A DNA stretch of 64,000 nucleotides, from positions 124,001 to 188,000 of the forward strand of contig NZ_JAUKTR010000006.1 of assembly GCF_030504955.1 (NCBI RefSeq), written 5' to 3'. The position numbers were made by a program, and so were the translations under genes. Shown here in pieces: positions 56,261-64,000 of the stretch (the stretch's first letter is position 1; each line of letters begins with the position of its first letter). The notes below the pieces were generated by a model, which made no database searches, was not told where the DNA came from, and saw only the letters and a list, made by a program, of their open reading frames with translations. The DNA is from Peiella sedimenti. GTDB lineage: Bacteria > Pseudomonadota > Alphaproteobacteria > Caulobacterales > Caulobacteraceae.

Positions 56261-57759
56261 GCGGCGGCCTTGGGTTGGAGCGGCGAATGAACTGGGGCGA
56301 CTGGACCGTCGGAGCGCAGGTGTGCCCCGCGACTCTCCCGCCTCGCAAGAGCCGCCGCTGCAAGGATTCGAGCGGCTGTCAGAGACAGGCTGTCGGGGTG
56401 ACCAGACTCAAGACGCGCAATCAGGCCCAACAGCTCGTTCAGGCCCGCCTCGTCGCGGACAACGCCGGCATGGCGACTCATGCCCTGCCGAAGTTGCGCG
56501 AGCGCCTGGGGGGGCAGGTCCAAGCCATAGCCCCGCGTCGCGATCCGGCCCGGGACCTCGGAAGCCGCGGAGGCGAGCAGGCCGGCGCGATGACCGGCCA
56601 GAGCGGCCTCCAAAAGGGCGTTGGACGCCAGCCGGTTCGCGCCGTGGACGCCGGTCCGGGCGCACTCACCCGCGGCGAACAGGTTCGCCAGGCTGGTGCG
56701 ACCGTGCAGGTCGGCGTGAACGCCCCCCATGTGATAGTGCGCGGCCGGCGCGACTGGGAGGGGCTCATCACGCGGATCGAGACCAAAGCGGCGGCAAGCT
56801 TCGAATACGCCAGGGAAACGGCTGGGGAACTCGGACCCAATCACTCGGGCGTCGAGGAAAACCTGCCCATGCATGTGGGCGTGAGTGTGAACGGCGGCGG
56901 CGACCACATCGCGCGGCGCCAGATCGCCGAGAGGATGGACACCCTCCATGACGGCGCTGCCGTCCCGTCCGATCAGCCGGGCCCCTTCACCGCGCAGGGC
57001 CTCCGTCAGCAACGGGGCTGGATCGGCGCCGACGTCGAGCGCGGTGGGGTGGAACTGCACGAACTCGGCGTCCGCCACCTTGGCCCCTGCTCGCGCAGCC
57101 ACCGCCAGACCATGCCCCTGCAGCTGAGGCGGGTTGGTGGTCACCGCGTAAAGCCCGCCTAAGCCCCCCGTGGCCAGGATGACCGCCCGGGCCGCGATCT
57201 CGGTGACGCGCTGCCCCCGAGACAGGACGACGCCGCGGACCTCACCGTTTGGTCCCGTCATCAGACCCCTTAGAGTCGCGCTCTCCAGGACGGTGACATG
57301 GGCGGCGGCGAGCACGGCCCGCATCACCACCTCAGTCAACTTCAGGCCGGCGCCGTCCCCGCCGATGCGAGCGACTCGGGGGCGGCTGTGCGCGGCCTCC
57401 AGGCTTTGCAGCAGCCGACCCGTCGCATCACGATCGAACGGAGCGCCCAGGGCGAGAAGGCGCTCGATCACCTGCGGCGCCGAGGCGGCCAGATCCCGCA
57501 CGGCCTCCGGATCACAGAGGCCAGCGCCCGCCGCGAGCGTGTCGTCCGCATGGAGGGCGGGGCTGTCGTCTTCGCCCACGGCGGCCGCGACGCCACCCTG
57601 GGCCCAAGCGGAGGCGCAACCCTGACCCAACGGTGCAGGCGAGACCAGAAGGACGGGGCAGGGCCCCGCCGACAGGGCAGCGGACAGGCCGGCGAGGCCA
57701 GCCCCGACGACGACGATCCCGTCGAAGCGGCGGCGCTCGGCCTGCGTGGTCACGCCCAT
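56257..57759 (-). CDS. nadB: L-aspartate oxidase
   Basis: 500-aa FAD-dependent oxidase turning aspartate into iminoaspartate. N-terminal dinucleotide-binding motif VVVGAGLAGLSAALSA (residues 16-31), GQGCASAWAQGGVAAAVG, VILATGGLGGLYAVTTNP, and the PVAPAAHYHMGGVHADLHGRTSLANLFAAGECARTGVHGANRLASNALLEAALAG flavin site (read in parts). Coupled to both nadA and nadC. Confidence 0.96.
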   Translation of the reverse strand: MGVTTQAERRRFDGIVVVGAGLAGLSAALSAGPCPVLLVSPAPLGQGCASAWAQGGVAAAVGEDDSPALHADDTLAAGAGLCDPEAVRDLAASAPQVIERLLALGAPFDRDATGRLLQSLEAAHSRPRVARIGGDGAGLKLTEVVMRAVLAAAHVTVLESATLRGLMTGPNGEVRGVVLSRGQRVTEIAARAVILATGGLGGLYAVTTNPPQLQGHGLAVAARAGAKVADAEFVQFHPTALDVGADPAPLLTEALRGEGARLIGRDGSAVMEGVHPLGDLAPRDVVAAAVHTHAHMHGQVFLDARVIGSEFPSRFPGVFEACRRFGLDPRDEPLPVAPAAHYHMGGVHADLHGRTSLANLFAAGECARTGVHGANRLASNALLEAALAGHRAGLLASAASEVPGRIATRGYGLDLPPQALAQLRQGMSRHAGVVRDEAGLNELLGLIARLESGHPDSLSLTAARILAAAALARRESRGAHLRSDGPVAPVHSPLQPKAAA

Positions 57760-58823
57760 AACAGGTCGACGGCCGCGCCCAGTCGCTCGCGAGCATAGCC
57801 GCGACCCTGCGGCGGTGTGGGCAGATCGATCATGCGCTGGACAGCCAGCCTGGCGCGTTCAGCCACGCCCGGATCGACAGTCACCTCATGGCGGCCGGTC
57901 ACGAGGCAGTCGCGTATGCCTTCCAGGGTGATCCGCTTCATGTGCGGGCACAGGTTGCAGGGCTTGAGGAACTGCACGCCGGGCGCCGAGGCCATCAGAT
58001 TGTCGGCCATGGAGCACTCGGTCAGCAGCACCACCTGGCCCACGCCTTTCCTGGCCACGTGGTCCGCCATTGCGGCGGTTGAACCGGCGAAGTCAGCCTC
58101 GGCCAGAACGTCGGCGGGGCATTCGGGGTGGGCGAGAATCTCGGCGTCAGGGTAGGCGGCGCGCATGTCGCGAACATCCTGGGCGTCGAAGCGTTGATGG
58201 ACCTCGCAGGCGCCTTTCCAGGCCAGGATACGCACCCGCGTCTGGGCCGCGACGTTGCGTGACAGGTGTTCATCCGGCAGCAGGATGACGGTATCGACGC
58301 CCCATTCGCGGGCGGCGTGCTCGACCACCTGCACGGCGTTGGCGCTGGTGCAGCAGATGTCGACCTCGGCCTTCACCTCGGCCGTTGTGTTCACATAGGC
58401 GACGATGGGCAGGGTGGGGTGGCGCTGGCGGATCAGCCGGACGTCCGCCGCCGTGATGGATGAGGCGAGGCTGCATCCGGCGCGCAGATCAGGGATGAGA
58501 ACCGTCTTGTCCGGCGCCAGCACCTTGGAGGTCTCGGCCATGAAGAGCACGCCCGCCTGGACAATCACCGCAGCGTCACACGCGGCCGCCTCACGGGCCA
58601 ACCCGAGGCTATCCCCGACGAAGTCGCCGACGCCGTGGAAGATTTCCGGGGTCATATAATTGTGCGCCAGGATGACCGCATTGCGCTCCCGCTTGAGCGC
58701 ATTGATCTCGGCGATGAGGGGGGCGTGCACTCGCCATTCCAGAGGCGAGACGCGTTCCTTGACCTTATCCCAGATTGCCGAGGTCTCTCGTTCGACCGCC
58801 GCCGTGAACCCGCCGTCCGCCAT
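57750..58823 (-). CDS. nadA: quinolinate synthase A
   Basis: 357-aa [4Fe-4S] enzyme condensing iminoaspartate and dihydroxyacetone phosphate to quinolinate. AVILAHNYMTPEIFHGVGDFVGDSLGLAREAA, the cluster Cys in LRAGCSLASSI, DICCTSANAV and PCNLCPHMKRI, and HPECPADVLAEADFAGSTAAM (read in parts) are clear. First gene of nadABC, overlapping nadB by 10 nt. Confidence 0.96.
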   Translation of the reverse strand: MADGGFTAAVERETSAIWDKVKERVSPLEWRVHAPLIAEINALKRERNAVILAHNYMTPEIFHGVGDFVGDSLGLAREAAACDAAVIVQAGVLFMAETSKVLAPDKTVLIPDLRAGCSLASSITAADVRLIRQRHPTLPIVAYVNTTAEVKAEVDICCTSANAVQVVEHAAREWGVDTVILLPDEHLSRNVAAQTRVRILAWKGACEVHQRFDAQDVRDMRAAYPDAEILAHPECPADVLAEADFAGSTAAMADHVARKGVGQVVLLTECSMADNLMASAPGVQFLKPCNLCPHMKRITLEGIRDCLVTGRHEVTVDPGVAERARLAVQRMIDLPTPPQGRGYARERLGAAVDLLWA

Positions 58824-58840
58824 GGTCGTCGCTCCCTACG

Positions 58841-58863
58841 CTTATGCTATAGATGAGCATAAG
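58841..58863. promoter_or_regulatory. palindromic operator before nadA
   Basis: CTTATGCT (58841-58848), 7-nt spacer, AGCATAAG (58856-58863), a perfect inverted repeat ending 18 nt before the nadA start. The position fits a repressor of the nad operon such as NadQ of alphaproteobacteria; the regulator is inferred. Confidence 0.6.
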
Positions 58864-58915
58864 TCTCACGTAAGATAGGCCTCTCGGCGGCCGGTGCAAG
58901 CGCAGCCCGGCAAAA

Positions 58916-61900
58916 TCAGTTCGGCGAGGCTGCGTTCGTCAGCACATCCGTGAGGGCTTCGGTCAGCTCGGCCTCGTCGTAAGGCTTGCGCAGCAGGGGC
59001 CAGGGAACGTCCTGCAGAGCGTCGCCTAGGCTGTCGCCGGGATAGCCCGAGCTCAGCAGCACCGCCAAGCGGGGCCGGCGGGAGATGGCCTCTCGAGCGA
59101 GCGCCACGCCGTTCATGCCGCCCGGCATGATGATGTCAGTCATCAAGAGGTCGAAGCCGCTCTGCGACAGCTTCGAGAGAGCCTCGCCCGCATCGCCCGC
59201 CCGCTCGACCTTGAGGCCGAGCCCCTGGAGAAGGTCGGCCGCTATATCGCCCACGGCCATGTCGTCCTCGACCAGGAGCACTGTGCGGCCGGACAGATGA
59301 GAGCGGTCACGAGGCGAGGGCGGCGCCGGCTCCGCTGTTTCGCTCGCCTCGAGCAGTGGCAACAGGATCGAGACGGTGGTCCCGCGGCCAGGCTCGCTCT
59401 TGACCTCCACCCCGCCGCCGCTCTGGTGGGCGAAGCCGTGGACCTGCGATAGCCCCAGACCCGTGCCCTTGCCGACATCCTTGGTCGTGAAGAAGGGCTC
59501 GAATATGCGGTCCAGCACATGGGGCGGGATGCCCGAGCCCGTGTCCTCCACGGAGACCCGAGCGAAATCGCCGGCGGGCAGTCCTCGGACCTGATCCTCG
59601 GCCAGACTGGCGGCCTCGCAGCGAATGGTGATTCGCCCGCCGCCCGGAGTGGCGTCGCGCGCATTCACGATCAGGTTCAGCAGGGCCGCCTCGAACTGCC
59701 CTGCGTCCACGCTGGCCATCAGAGATTTGCGCGTGCGCGGCAGACGCAACTCGACCGCTTCGCCGACGGCCCGCTTCAACAGCGGCGCGCCGGTGCGTAT
59801 CAGGGCGGTCAGGTTGAGAACCTGAGGTCTCAGCTCCTGCTTGCGCGAGAAGGCCAGAAGCTGGTGCGTCAACTGCTCGCCACGGCGGGCGGCCGACAGC
59901 GCCGCTTCGCCCAAGCGTTTTAGCCGACCCGTATCCTCGGGTGATTTCAGGATCATCTCGAGGCCGCCGATGACGACCGTCAGAAGATTGTTGAAGTCGT
60001 GCGCCACGCCGCCCGTCAGGCGCCCGACCGCCTCCATGCGCTGGGCGTGGACCAGGGCTTCTTCGGCGCGAGACTTCTCTTCAAGCGCCGCGGCGACGCG
60101 CTCTTCGAGAAGTTCGTTGAGGCGGGTGAGGTCGCGCTCGACTTGCCTAGCCTCTGTGATGTCGTATGCCACGCCCACAAAACCCGCCAAAGCCCCCGTC
60201 CGGTCGAGGCGCGGCTGGGAGTAGGAGCGCAGCCAGCGGTACTCGCCGTCGTGGCGCCGGTAGCGAGCCTCGAGCGGGAAGGCCTTTCGTGAGGCTTCCC
60301 CCGCCAGAGATTCACGGATCACGCGGTCGATGTCGTCGGGGTGCAGGGCGGCGCGCCAGTCCGCCGTCAGGGCGTCCTCATAGGTTCCGCCGTGAAAGCG
60401 GACATAGGTCTCATTGACGAAGGCCCGGGTTCGGTCGGCGTTGGTCACCCAAATCAGGATCGGCGCGCTATTGGCTATCGCGCGGAAGCGCTCCTCGCTC
60501 TCCCGCACGGCGGCCTGGGCGCGCGCCCGTTCAAGCGCGGCCCACTTGCGGGCTGCAAGTTCCTGGACCAGTTGGGCCTCCGCCTCGGTCCACTCGCGGG
60601 GTTCGTTCGTGTGGACGAAGAAGAGGGCGATGAGGTGGTTGCCGCGCACCAGGGGCGCGCCGAGGAAGCCGCGCACGCCGATGCGTTCGTAGGCGTCGGC
60701 GTGGCTCTTTGTGCGTGCGTCCCTGCACACGTCCGCGATAGCGAAGGGACGGCCGCGCTTGAGGTCGGCGAGCAGTCGCGGCCCGAAATCCCGCATCGTC
60801 CACAGACCGGTCAGGTCGGCGGCGCCGTCGCGCGCCCAGGCGTTGCGGATCGACAGCCGCTCCTCCGCCTCGTCGACCTCGCCGAAGCCGGCGCGGTCCG
60901 CCTCGAGGTGCGCGCCCACGGCCTCGGCCGCCACGCGCATCAGGTCGTCAGGATCGCTAACCTCGCGCAGGCGGTCGGACAGGCCGATGAGGAAGTCCTT
61001 GCGGGACTGCTCGTCGCGCAAAACGCGCTCCGCCTCGCGCAGGTCGGTGATGTCGGTGTTGGTCCCAAACCACTGGGTGATGGCGCCTGACTCATCGCGA
61101 ATCGGTCGGGCGCGGGACAGGAACCAGCGCCACTCTCCTGCGGCGGAGCGCATCGGGAAGGTGTCTTCCCACGGTTCTCCTGCAGCGACGTTGCTGAAGA
61201 AGCGCTCTCGCGTGACCCCCCAATAATCGGGATGAAGAATCGTATTCCAGTCCCAAGTCATTCCGTCGGCGGGATCGGCTCCGATGAACTCGTACCAGCG
61301 GTCATTGAACCAATAGATGTCGCCGTCGGCGTCGGCCATCCACGCGATCTGGGGGATGTTGTCGGCGACGGCGCGGAATCGGGCTTCGCTATGCCTTAGC
61401 GCGGCCTCGGCGCGACGGGCGTCCGTCACGTCAACATTGACGCCGATCATCCCCAGGAACGCTCCGTCGGCATCGAAACGGGGAAGGGCTTCGGTGGTCA
61501 GCGTGCGCCACTCGCCGTCGTACCGGCGATACCGAGCTTCGACGGAGAAGGCCGCCTCGGCCTCCAAGGCGGCGGCCGTCGCGCGCCAGACGATCCCGGC
61601 GTCGTCGGGATGAAGCGTGTCTGACCAGCTGAACAGCGAAAGGTCATCCGACACGCCCCAAAAGGCCCGCAGGGCGCGGTTCAGGTGCTGGCACTCGCCT
61701 TCCGGGCCGCTCATCCAGAGCATGACCGGCGCGGCCTCGCTCAGCAGGCGGAAACGCTGTTCGCTTTCCCTCAGCGAGGCTTCCGCCACCTTTTGGGGGG
61801 TGATGTCGCGGTTGACCCCGAGCACCTTCGTCACCCGGCCAGAGGCGTCGTACTGAGGGCGGCCTTCGCTGGCGCACCAACGGATGGAACCGTCGGGCTG

Positions 61901-62587
61901 GGGCACCCGGTACTCGACCTCGTAGGGCTCGCCCAGCAGGGCCCGCGACCGGGCCGCCATGACCGCCGGCTGGTCGTCCGGATGCACCTTTGACGCCAGG
62001 TCCAGATAGGCGACGCCGTCCTCGACCTCGACGCCCCAGTTCGAACGGTAGCCGTCGGAAACGGCGAGGCGATCCGAGGCCAGATCCCACTCCCAGGCGC
62101 CCAGCCGCCCGGCCTGCAGGGCCATGCTGAAACGCGACTCCGTCTCGGACTTGGCGGCGCGGGCGCGACGCTCGGCTTCAAGGCTGTCGTTGAGCGCGCT
62201 CATGTCGCGTCGGAGGGCCACGGCGATTTCGGCCAGCGCGAGGCCGACGACGATGAAGATCGTCAGCCCCGTCGCCAGCCTGGCGAAATCGGCCTCGGCG
62301 CCCTGGGTGGAGACGGCGGTCCCCCAAGCCAGGAGACCAGAGGCCAAGAGGGCGGTCAGGCCGCCGATCCGGCCTTTCCACAGGGCGACAGCGAGCACCG
62401 CAGGCAGGAAAAGGATGAAGCCGGTCGTCGCGCCCAGGACAGGGGTCAGGGCCAGACGCACGAGCAGAACGGTCGCAGCTGCAGCAAGACCCGTAAGGGC
62501 GGCTGAGAGCACTGACGGCTCCGGCGCCAGGGCCAGACGCCGTACCAATGCCTCCAGACTGAAGCGCGCCCCCTTCCTCCCCTTCAA
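58916..62587 (-). CDS. hybrid sensor histidine kinase, multi-PAS/GAF with REC
   Basis: About 1223 aa. N-terminal hydrophobic region with several membrane spans (DUF4118-like, [18 protein letters not shown]...[15 protein letters not shown]), then PAS domains (about four, several in the WEW/PDD-x-EYR-x-DG pattern), a GAF domain, a coiled coil, the HisKA H-box [16 protein letters not shown], HATPase ([48 protein letters not shown]) and a C-terminal receiver domain (VLLVEDD...[11 protein letters not shown]). Start uncertain: TTG 62587 behind GAGGGGGA is preferred over ATGs at 62680 and 62743. Confidence 0.88.
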   Translation of the reverse strand: MKGRKGARFSLEALVRRLALAPEPSVLSAALTGLAAAATVLLVRLALTPVLGATTGFILFLPAVLAVALWKGRIGGLTALLASGLLAWGTAVSTQGAEADFARLATGLTIFIVVGLALAEIAVALRRDMSALNDSLEAERRARAAKSETESRFSMALQAGRLGAWEWDLASDRLAVSDGYRSNWGVEVEDGVAYLDLASKVHPDDQPAVMAARSRALLGEPYEVEYRVPQPDGSIRWCASEGRPQYDASGRVTKVLGVNRDITPQKVAEASLRESEQRFRLLSEAAPVMLWMSGPEGECQHLNRALRAFWGVSDDLSLFSWSDTLHPDDAGIVWRATAAALEAEAAFSVEARYRRYDGEWRTLTTEALPRFDADGAFLGMIGVNVDVTDARRAEAALRHSEARFRAVADNIPQIAWMADADGDIYWFNDRWYEFIGADPADGMTWDWNTILHPDYWGVTRERFFSNVAAGEPWEDTFPMRSAAGEWRWFLSRARPIRDESGAITQWFGTNTDITDLREAERVLRDEQSRKDFLIGLSDRLREVSDPDDLMRVAAEAVGAHLEADRAGFGEVDEAEERLSIRNAWARDGAADLTGLWTMRDFGPRLLADLKRGRPFAIADVCRDARTKSHADAYERIGVRGFLGAPLVRGNHLIALFFVHTNEPREWTEAEAQLVQELAARKWAALERARAQAAVRESEERFRAIANSAPILIWVTNADRTRAFVNETYVRFHGGTYEDALTADWRAALHPDDIDRVIRESLAGEASRKAFPLEARYRRHDGEYRWLRSYSQPRLDRTGALAGFVGVAYDITEARQVERDLTRLNELLEERVAAALEEKSRAEEALVHAQRMEAVGRLTGGVAHDFNNLLTVVIGGLEMILKSPEDTGRLKRLGEAALSAARRGEQLTHQLLAFSRKQELRPQVLNLTALIRTGAPLLKRAVGEAVELRLPRTRKSLMASVDAGQFEAALLNLIVNARDATPGGGRITIRCEAASLAEDQVRGLPAGDFARVSVEDTGSGIPPHVLDRIFEPFFTTKDVGKGTGLGLSQVHGFAHQSGGGVEVKSEPGRGTTVSILLPLLEASETAEPAPPSPRDRSHLSGRTVLLVEDDMAVGDIAADLLQGLGLKVERAGDAGEALSKLSQSGFDLLMTDIIMPGGMNGVALAREAISRRPRLAVLLSSGYPGDSLGDALQDVPWPLLRKPYDEAELTEALTDVLTNAASPN

Positions 62588-62743
62588 AACTTCCCCCTCG
62601 CACGAGACTTGCGATCTGCCGGAACGCTCAAGCTCGGCTTTCGTTGCGTCCCTCTGGCCGCCACAGTCCTGTGGTGGCATGTGAACTGACTCAGCCGCTC
62701 GCGGGAGCCCGTCATCCGTCACCTTAGCCGATACTGGACCCAT

Positions 62744-63826
62744 TTGCGCCGGAGGCTTCCTGGGCCCGCGTGGGCGGCGCTGGCGGTGGTGCTGAGCGCT
62801 TCAGCGGTCGGCGGTGAGGGGGTCACGCTCGCGCCGTCGCGGGACCTGGCCGCCGAAATGGTCGCCATGCCCTCCGGCGTCGCAGCGGCGCTGCGGCGGG
62901 CTTCCGGACTGACGCCGATCGATGTGTTCACCCCAGGCTGGACAAGCATCAGCCTGGCGGGGCGGCCCTCGCTGCTGGATTCCACGGTGGACGGCGCGCG
63001 CGCCCTGCGCCTGAACGACGCCATTCCCGCGCTGTCCCACATGGTGCGGCCGGCGACGCCGTTCCGGTTCGCGCCGCGCAGCGAGGCCGACCGCAGGCGG
63101 GCTCTGCGCTGCCTCACCCAGGCCGTGTACTACGAAGCGGCGCTGGAAGATGAGGCCGGGCGGCTGGCCGTGGCCCAGGTGGTGCTGAACCGGGTGCGCG
63201 ACCAGAACTATCCCAACAGCATCTGCGGCGTCGTCTATCAGGGCGCTGAGCGCATCACGGGCTGCCAGTTCAGCTTTACTTGTGACGGCGCCCTATCGCG
63301 GCCGCCGGTGGACTGGGCCTGGCGACGAGCGGAGGAGACGGCGCGGCAGGCCCTGGCCGGGCGCGTGGCCGCCCAGGTGGGGACAGCGACCCACTATCAC
63401 GCCGACTATGTCTACGCCTGGTGGAGCCCGGCGCTTGTGAAGCTGGCGCAGATCGGCGCCCACATCTTTTACCGCTGGCCGGGCGCGGCTGGCGAAACGG
63501 CCGCCTTTTCCAAGCCCTATGCAGGGGCGGAGCCCGTGATTGACGAGGCGCGGTTCGCCCGGCCCCGCGTCATGGAGGCCGTCGAGGCGGCCCAGGCCTT
63601 GGAATCGGCGGGGGCCGCCGAAGAGGTGCGTACGGTCCAGATCAATGGCCAGACCCGGACCGTCGGGGTCGTCAGCCTGGGCGGCCGACGCCTGCCGACA
63701 CGGGACGAGGTGGCGGAGATCAACGCCCGCCTTTCGGCGCTTGAGAAGGCCGCGCCCCCGCCGCCGGGGGTCACCGAGCTGGAGGTCGAGGAGGTGAACC
63801 GGCCTGCGCCCTCGGGTTCAGATTGA
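62744..63826 (+). CDS. SleB-type cell wall hydrolase
   Basis: 360 aa (TTG start). N-terminal signal-like stretch (PAWAALAVVLSASAVGGEG), then the SleB/Hydrolase_2 domain: CLTQAVYYEAALEDEAGRLAVAQVVLNRVRDQNYPNSICGVVYQG (Glu in YYEA is catalytic), QFSFTCDG, GTATHYHADYVYAWW (read in parts) and a Pro/Ala-rich C-terminus. Putative lytic transglycosylase or amidase-like enzyme in the periplasm. The TTG start abuts the longest possible start of the divergent kinase. Confidence 0.85.
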   Translation: MRRRLPGPAWAALAVVLSASAVGGEGVTLAPSRDLAAEMVAMPSGVAAALRRASGLTPIDVFTPGWTSISLAGRPSLLDSTVDGARALRLNDAIPALSHMVRPATPFRFAPRSEADRRRALRCLTQAVYYEAALEDEAGRLAVAQVVLNRVRDQNYPNSICGVVYQGAERITGCQFSFTCDGALSRPPVDWAWRRAEETARQALAGRVAAQVGTATHYHADYVYAWWSPALVKLAQIGAHIFYRWPGAAGETAAFSKPYAGAEPVIDEARFARPRVMEAVEAAQALESAGAAEEVRTVQINGQTRTVGVVSLGGRRLPTRDEVAEINARLSALEKAAPPPPGVTELEVEEVNRPAPSGSD

Positions 63827-63849
63827 ACCCTTTCTGCTGTCACGCTTTT

Positions 63850-64000
63850 ATGCCTGCGGCTTTGGGGGAAAGGGATCAGGGCTTGGATGCAGCGGACGAC
63901 ACGACAGGGGTGGCTGAATCCGCTCGGCTAGCCAGCCTGCGCCATTATCAGGTGCTCGATACGGAGCCCGAGGCCGCACTGGACGACCTCACCAAGCTTG
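63850..64000 (+). CDS. GAF-domain sensor protein, N-terminal fragment
   Basis: First 50 codons only, cut by the window end. RLASLRHYQVLDTEPEAALDDLTKL is the typical N-terminus of GAF-containing sensor histidine kinases or diguanylate cyclases. ATG 63850; output domain not visible. Confidence 0.7.
   Translation, partial: MPAALGERDQGLDAADDTTGVAESARLASLRHYQVLDTEPEAALDDLTKL

Overview
The window (about 65-68% GC by eye) reads as a Caulobacteraceae chromosome, most likely Brevundimonas-like. This is inferred from the gene set (GatA, MurA, DUF2948, UPF0262, IF-1, Maf, RNase E/G-like protein, YacG, ExbBD-TonB, nadABC), from an encoded tRNA-His with A73 and a G1:U72 pair as described for Caulobacter, and from a GcrA-type regulator. 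An apparently complete, inducible-looking HK97-type siphovirus prophage of about 44.6 kb occupies 9286-53909.

Host left flank (1-9285): gatA, murA and a tight run of small housekeeping genes (DUF2948, UPF0262, infA, maf, RNase E/G-like, yacG), then tRNA-Phe, an exbB-exbD-tonB cluster closed by a strong terminator, and an M48 lipoprotein protease. Host right flank (53861-64000): tRNA-His (the integration target), a Tat-exported ChaN/EreA-like protein, the NAD de novo operon nadA-nadB-nadC, a very large PAS/GAF hybrid histidine kinase, a SleB-type cell-wall hydrolase, and the first 50 codons of another GAF-type sensor.

Prophage: a perfect 53-bp direct repeat (9286-9338 and 53857-53909) equals the 3' part of tRNA-His and marks attL and attR. 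The left operon runs leftward from a promoter/operator near 19400 and ends in the integrase. It carries small unknown genes, a hexapeptide-repeat protein, ERF annealase, YqaJ/lambda-type exonuclease, Lar-like and zinc-ribbon proteins, an HNH protein, a C5 cytosine methyltransferase, an excisionase-like protein and a tyrosine integrase. The immunity segment (19505-22555) has a CI-like S24 repressor whose transcript probably also carries a lipoprotein, a thermonuclease and a HicB/HicA pair; a HIRAN protein lies opposite. The right operon (22556-28133) holds a Cro-like gene, regulators, a GcrA homologue, DnaB helicase, an MT-A70 methylase and a NusG paralogue. Then come about 600 nt of apparent non-coding DNA, two HNH genes, TerS/TerL, portal, protease, capsid, connectors, tail tube, a tail chaperone with a -1 frameshift extension, a block of accessory genes, tape measure, tail tip, S74 fibre, holin-like protein, GH19 endolysin and overlapping Rz/Rz1. 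A second HicAB module and a zinc-ribbon gene sit just inside attR.

The most notable signals are a methyltransferase gene whose 3' half encodes recognisable methylase-type C-terminal sequence in two overlapping frames, twin early promoters sharing an identical 15-nt operator half-site, repeated GGTGTAACG arm-type motifs flanking the att cores, a phage GcrA cell-cycle regulator next to an orphan adenine methylase, and mutually exclusive hairpins in front of the tape-measure gene. All assignments are by reading the sequence only; no searches were run.
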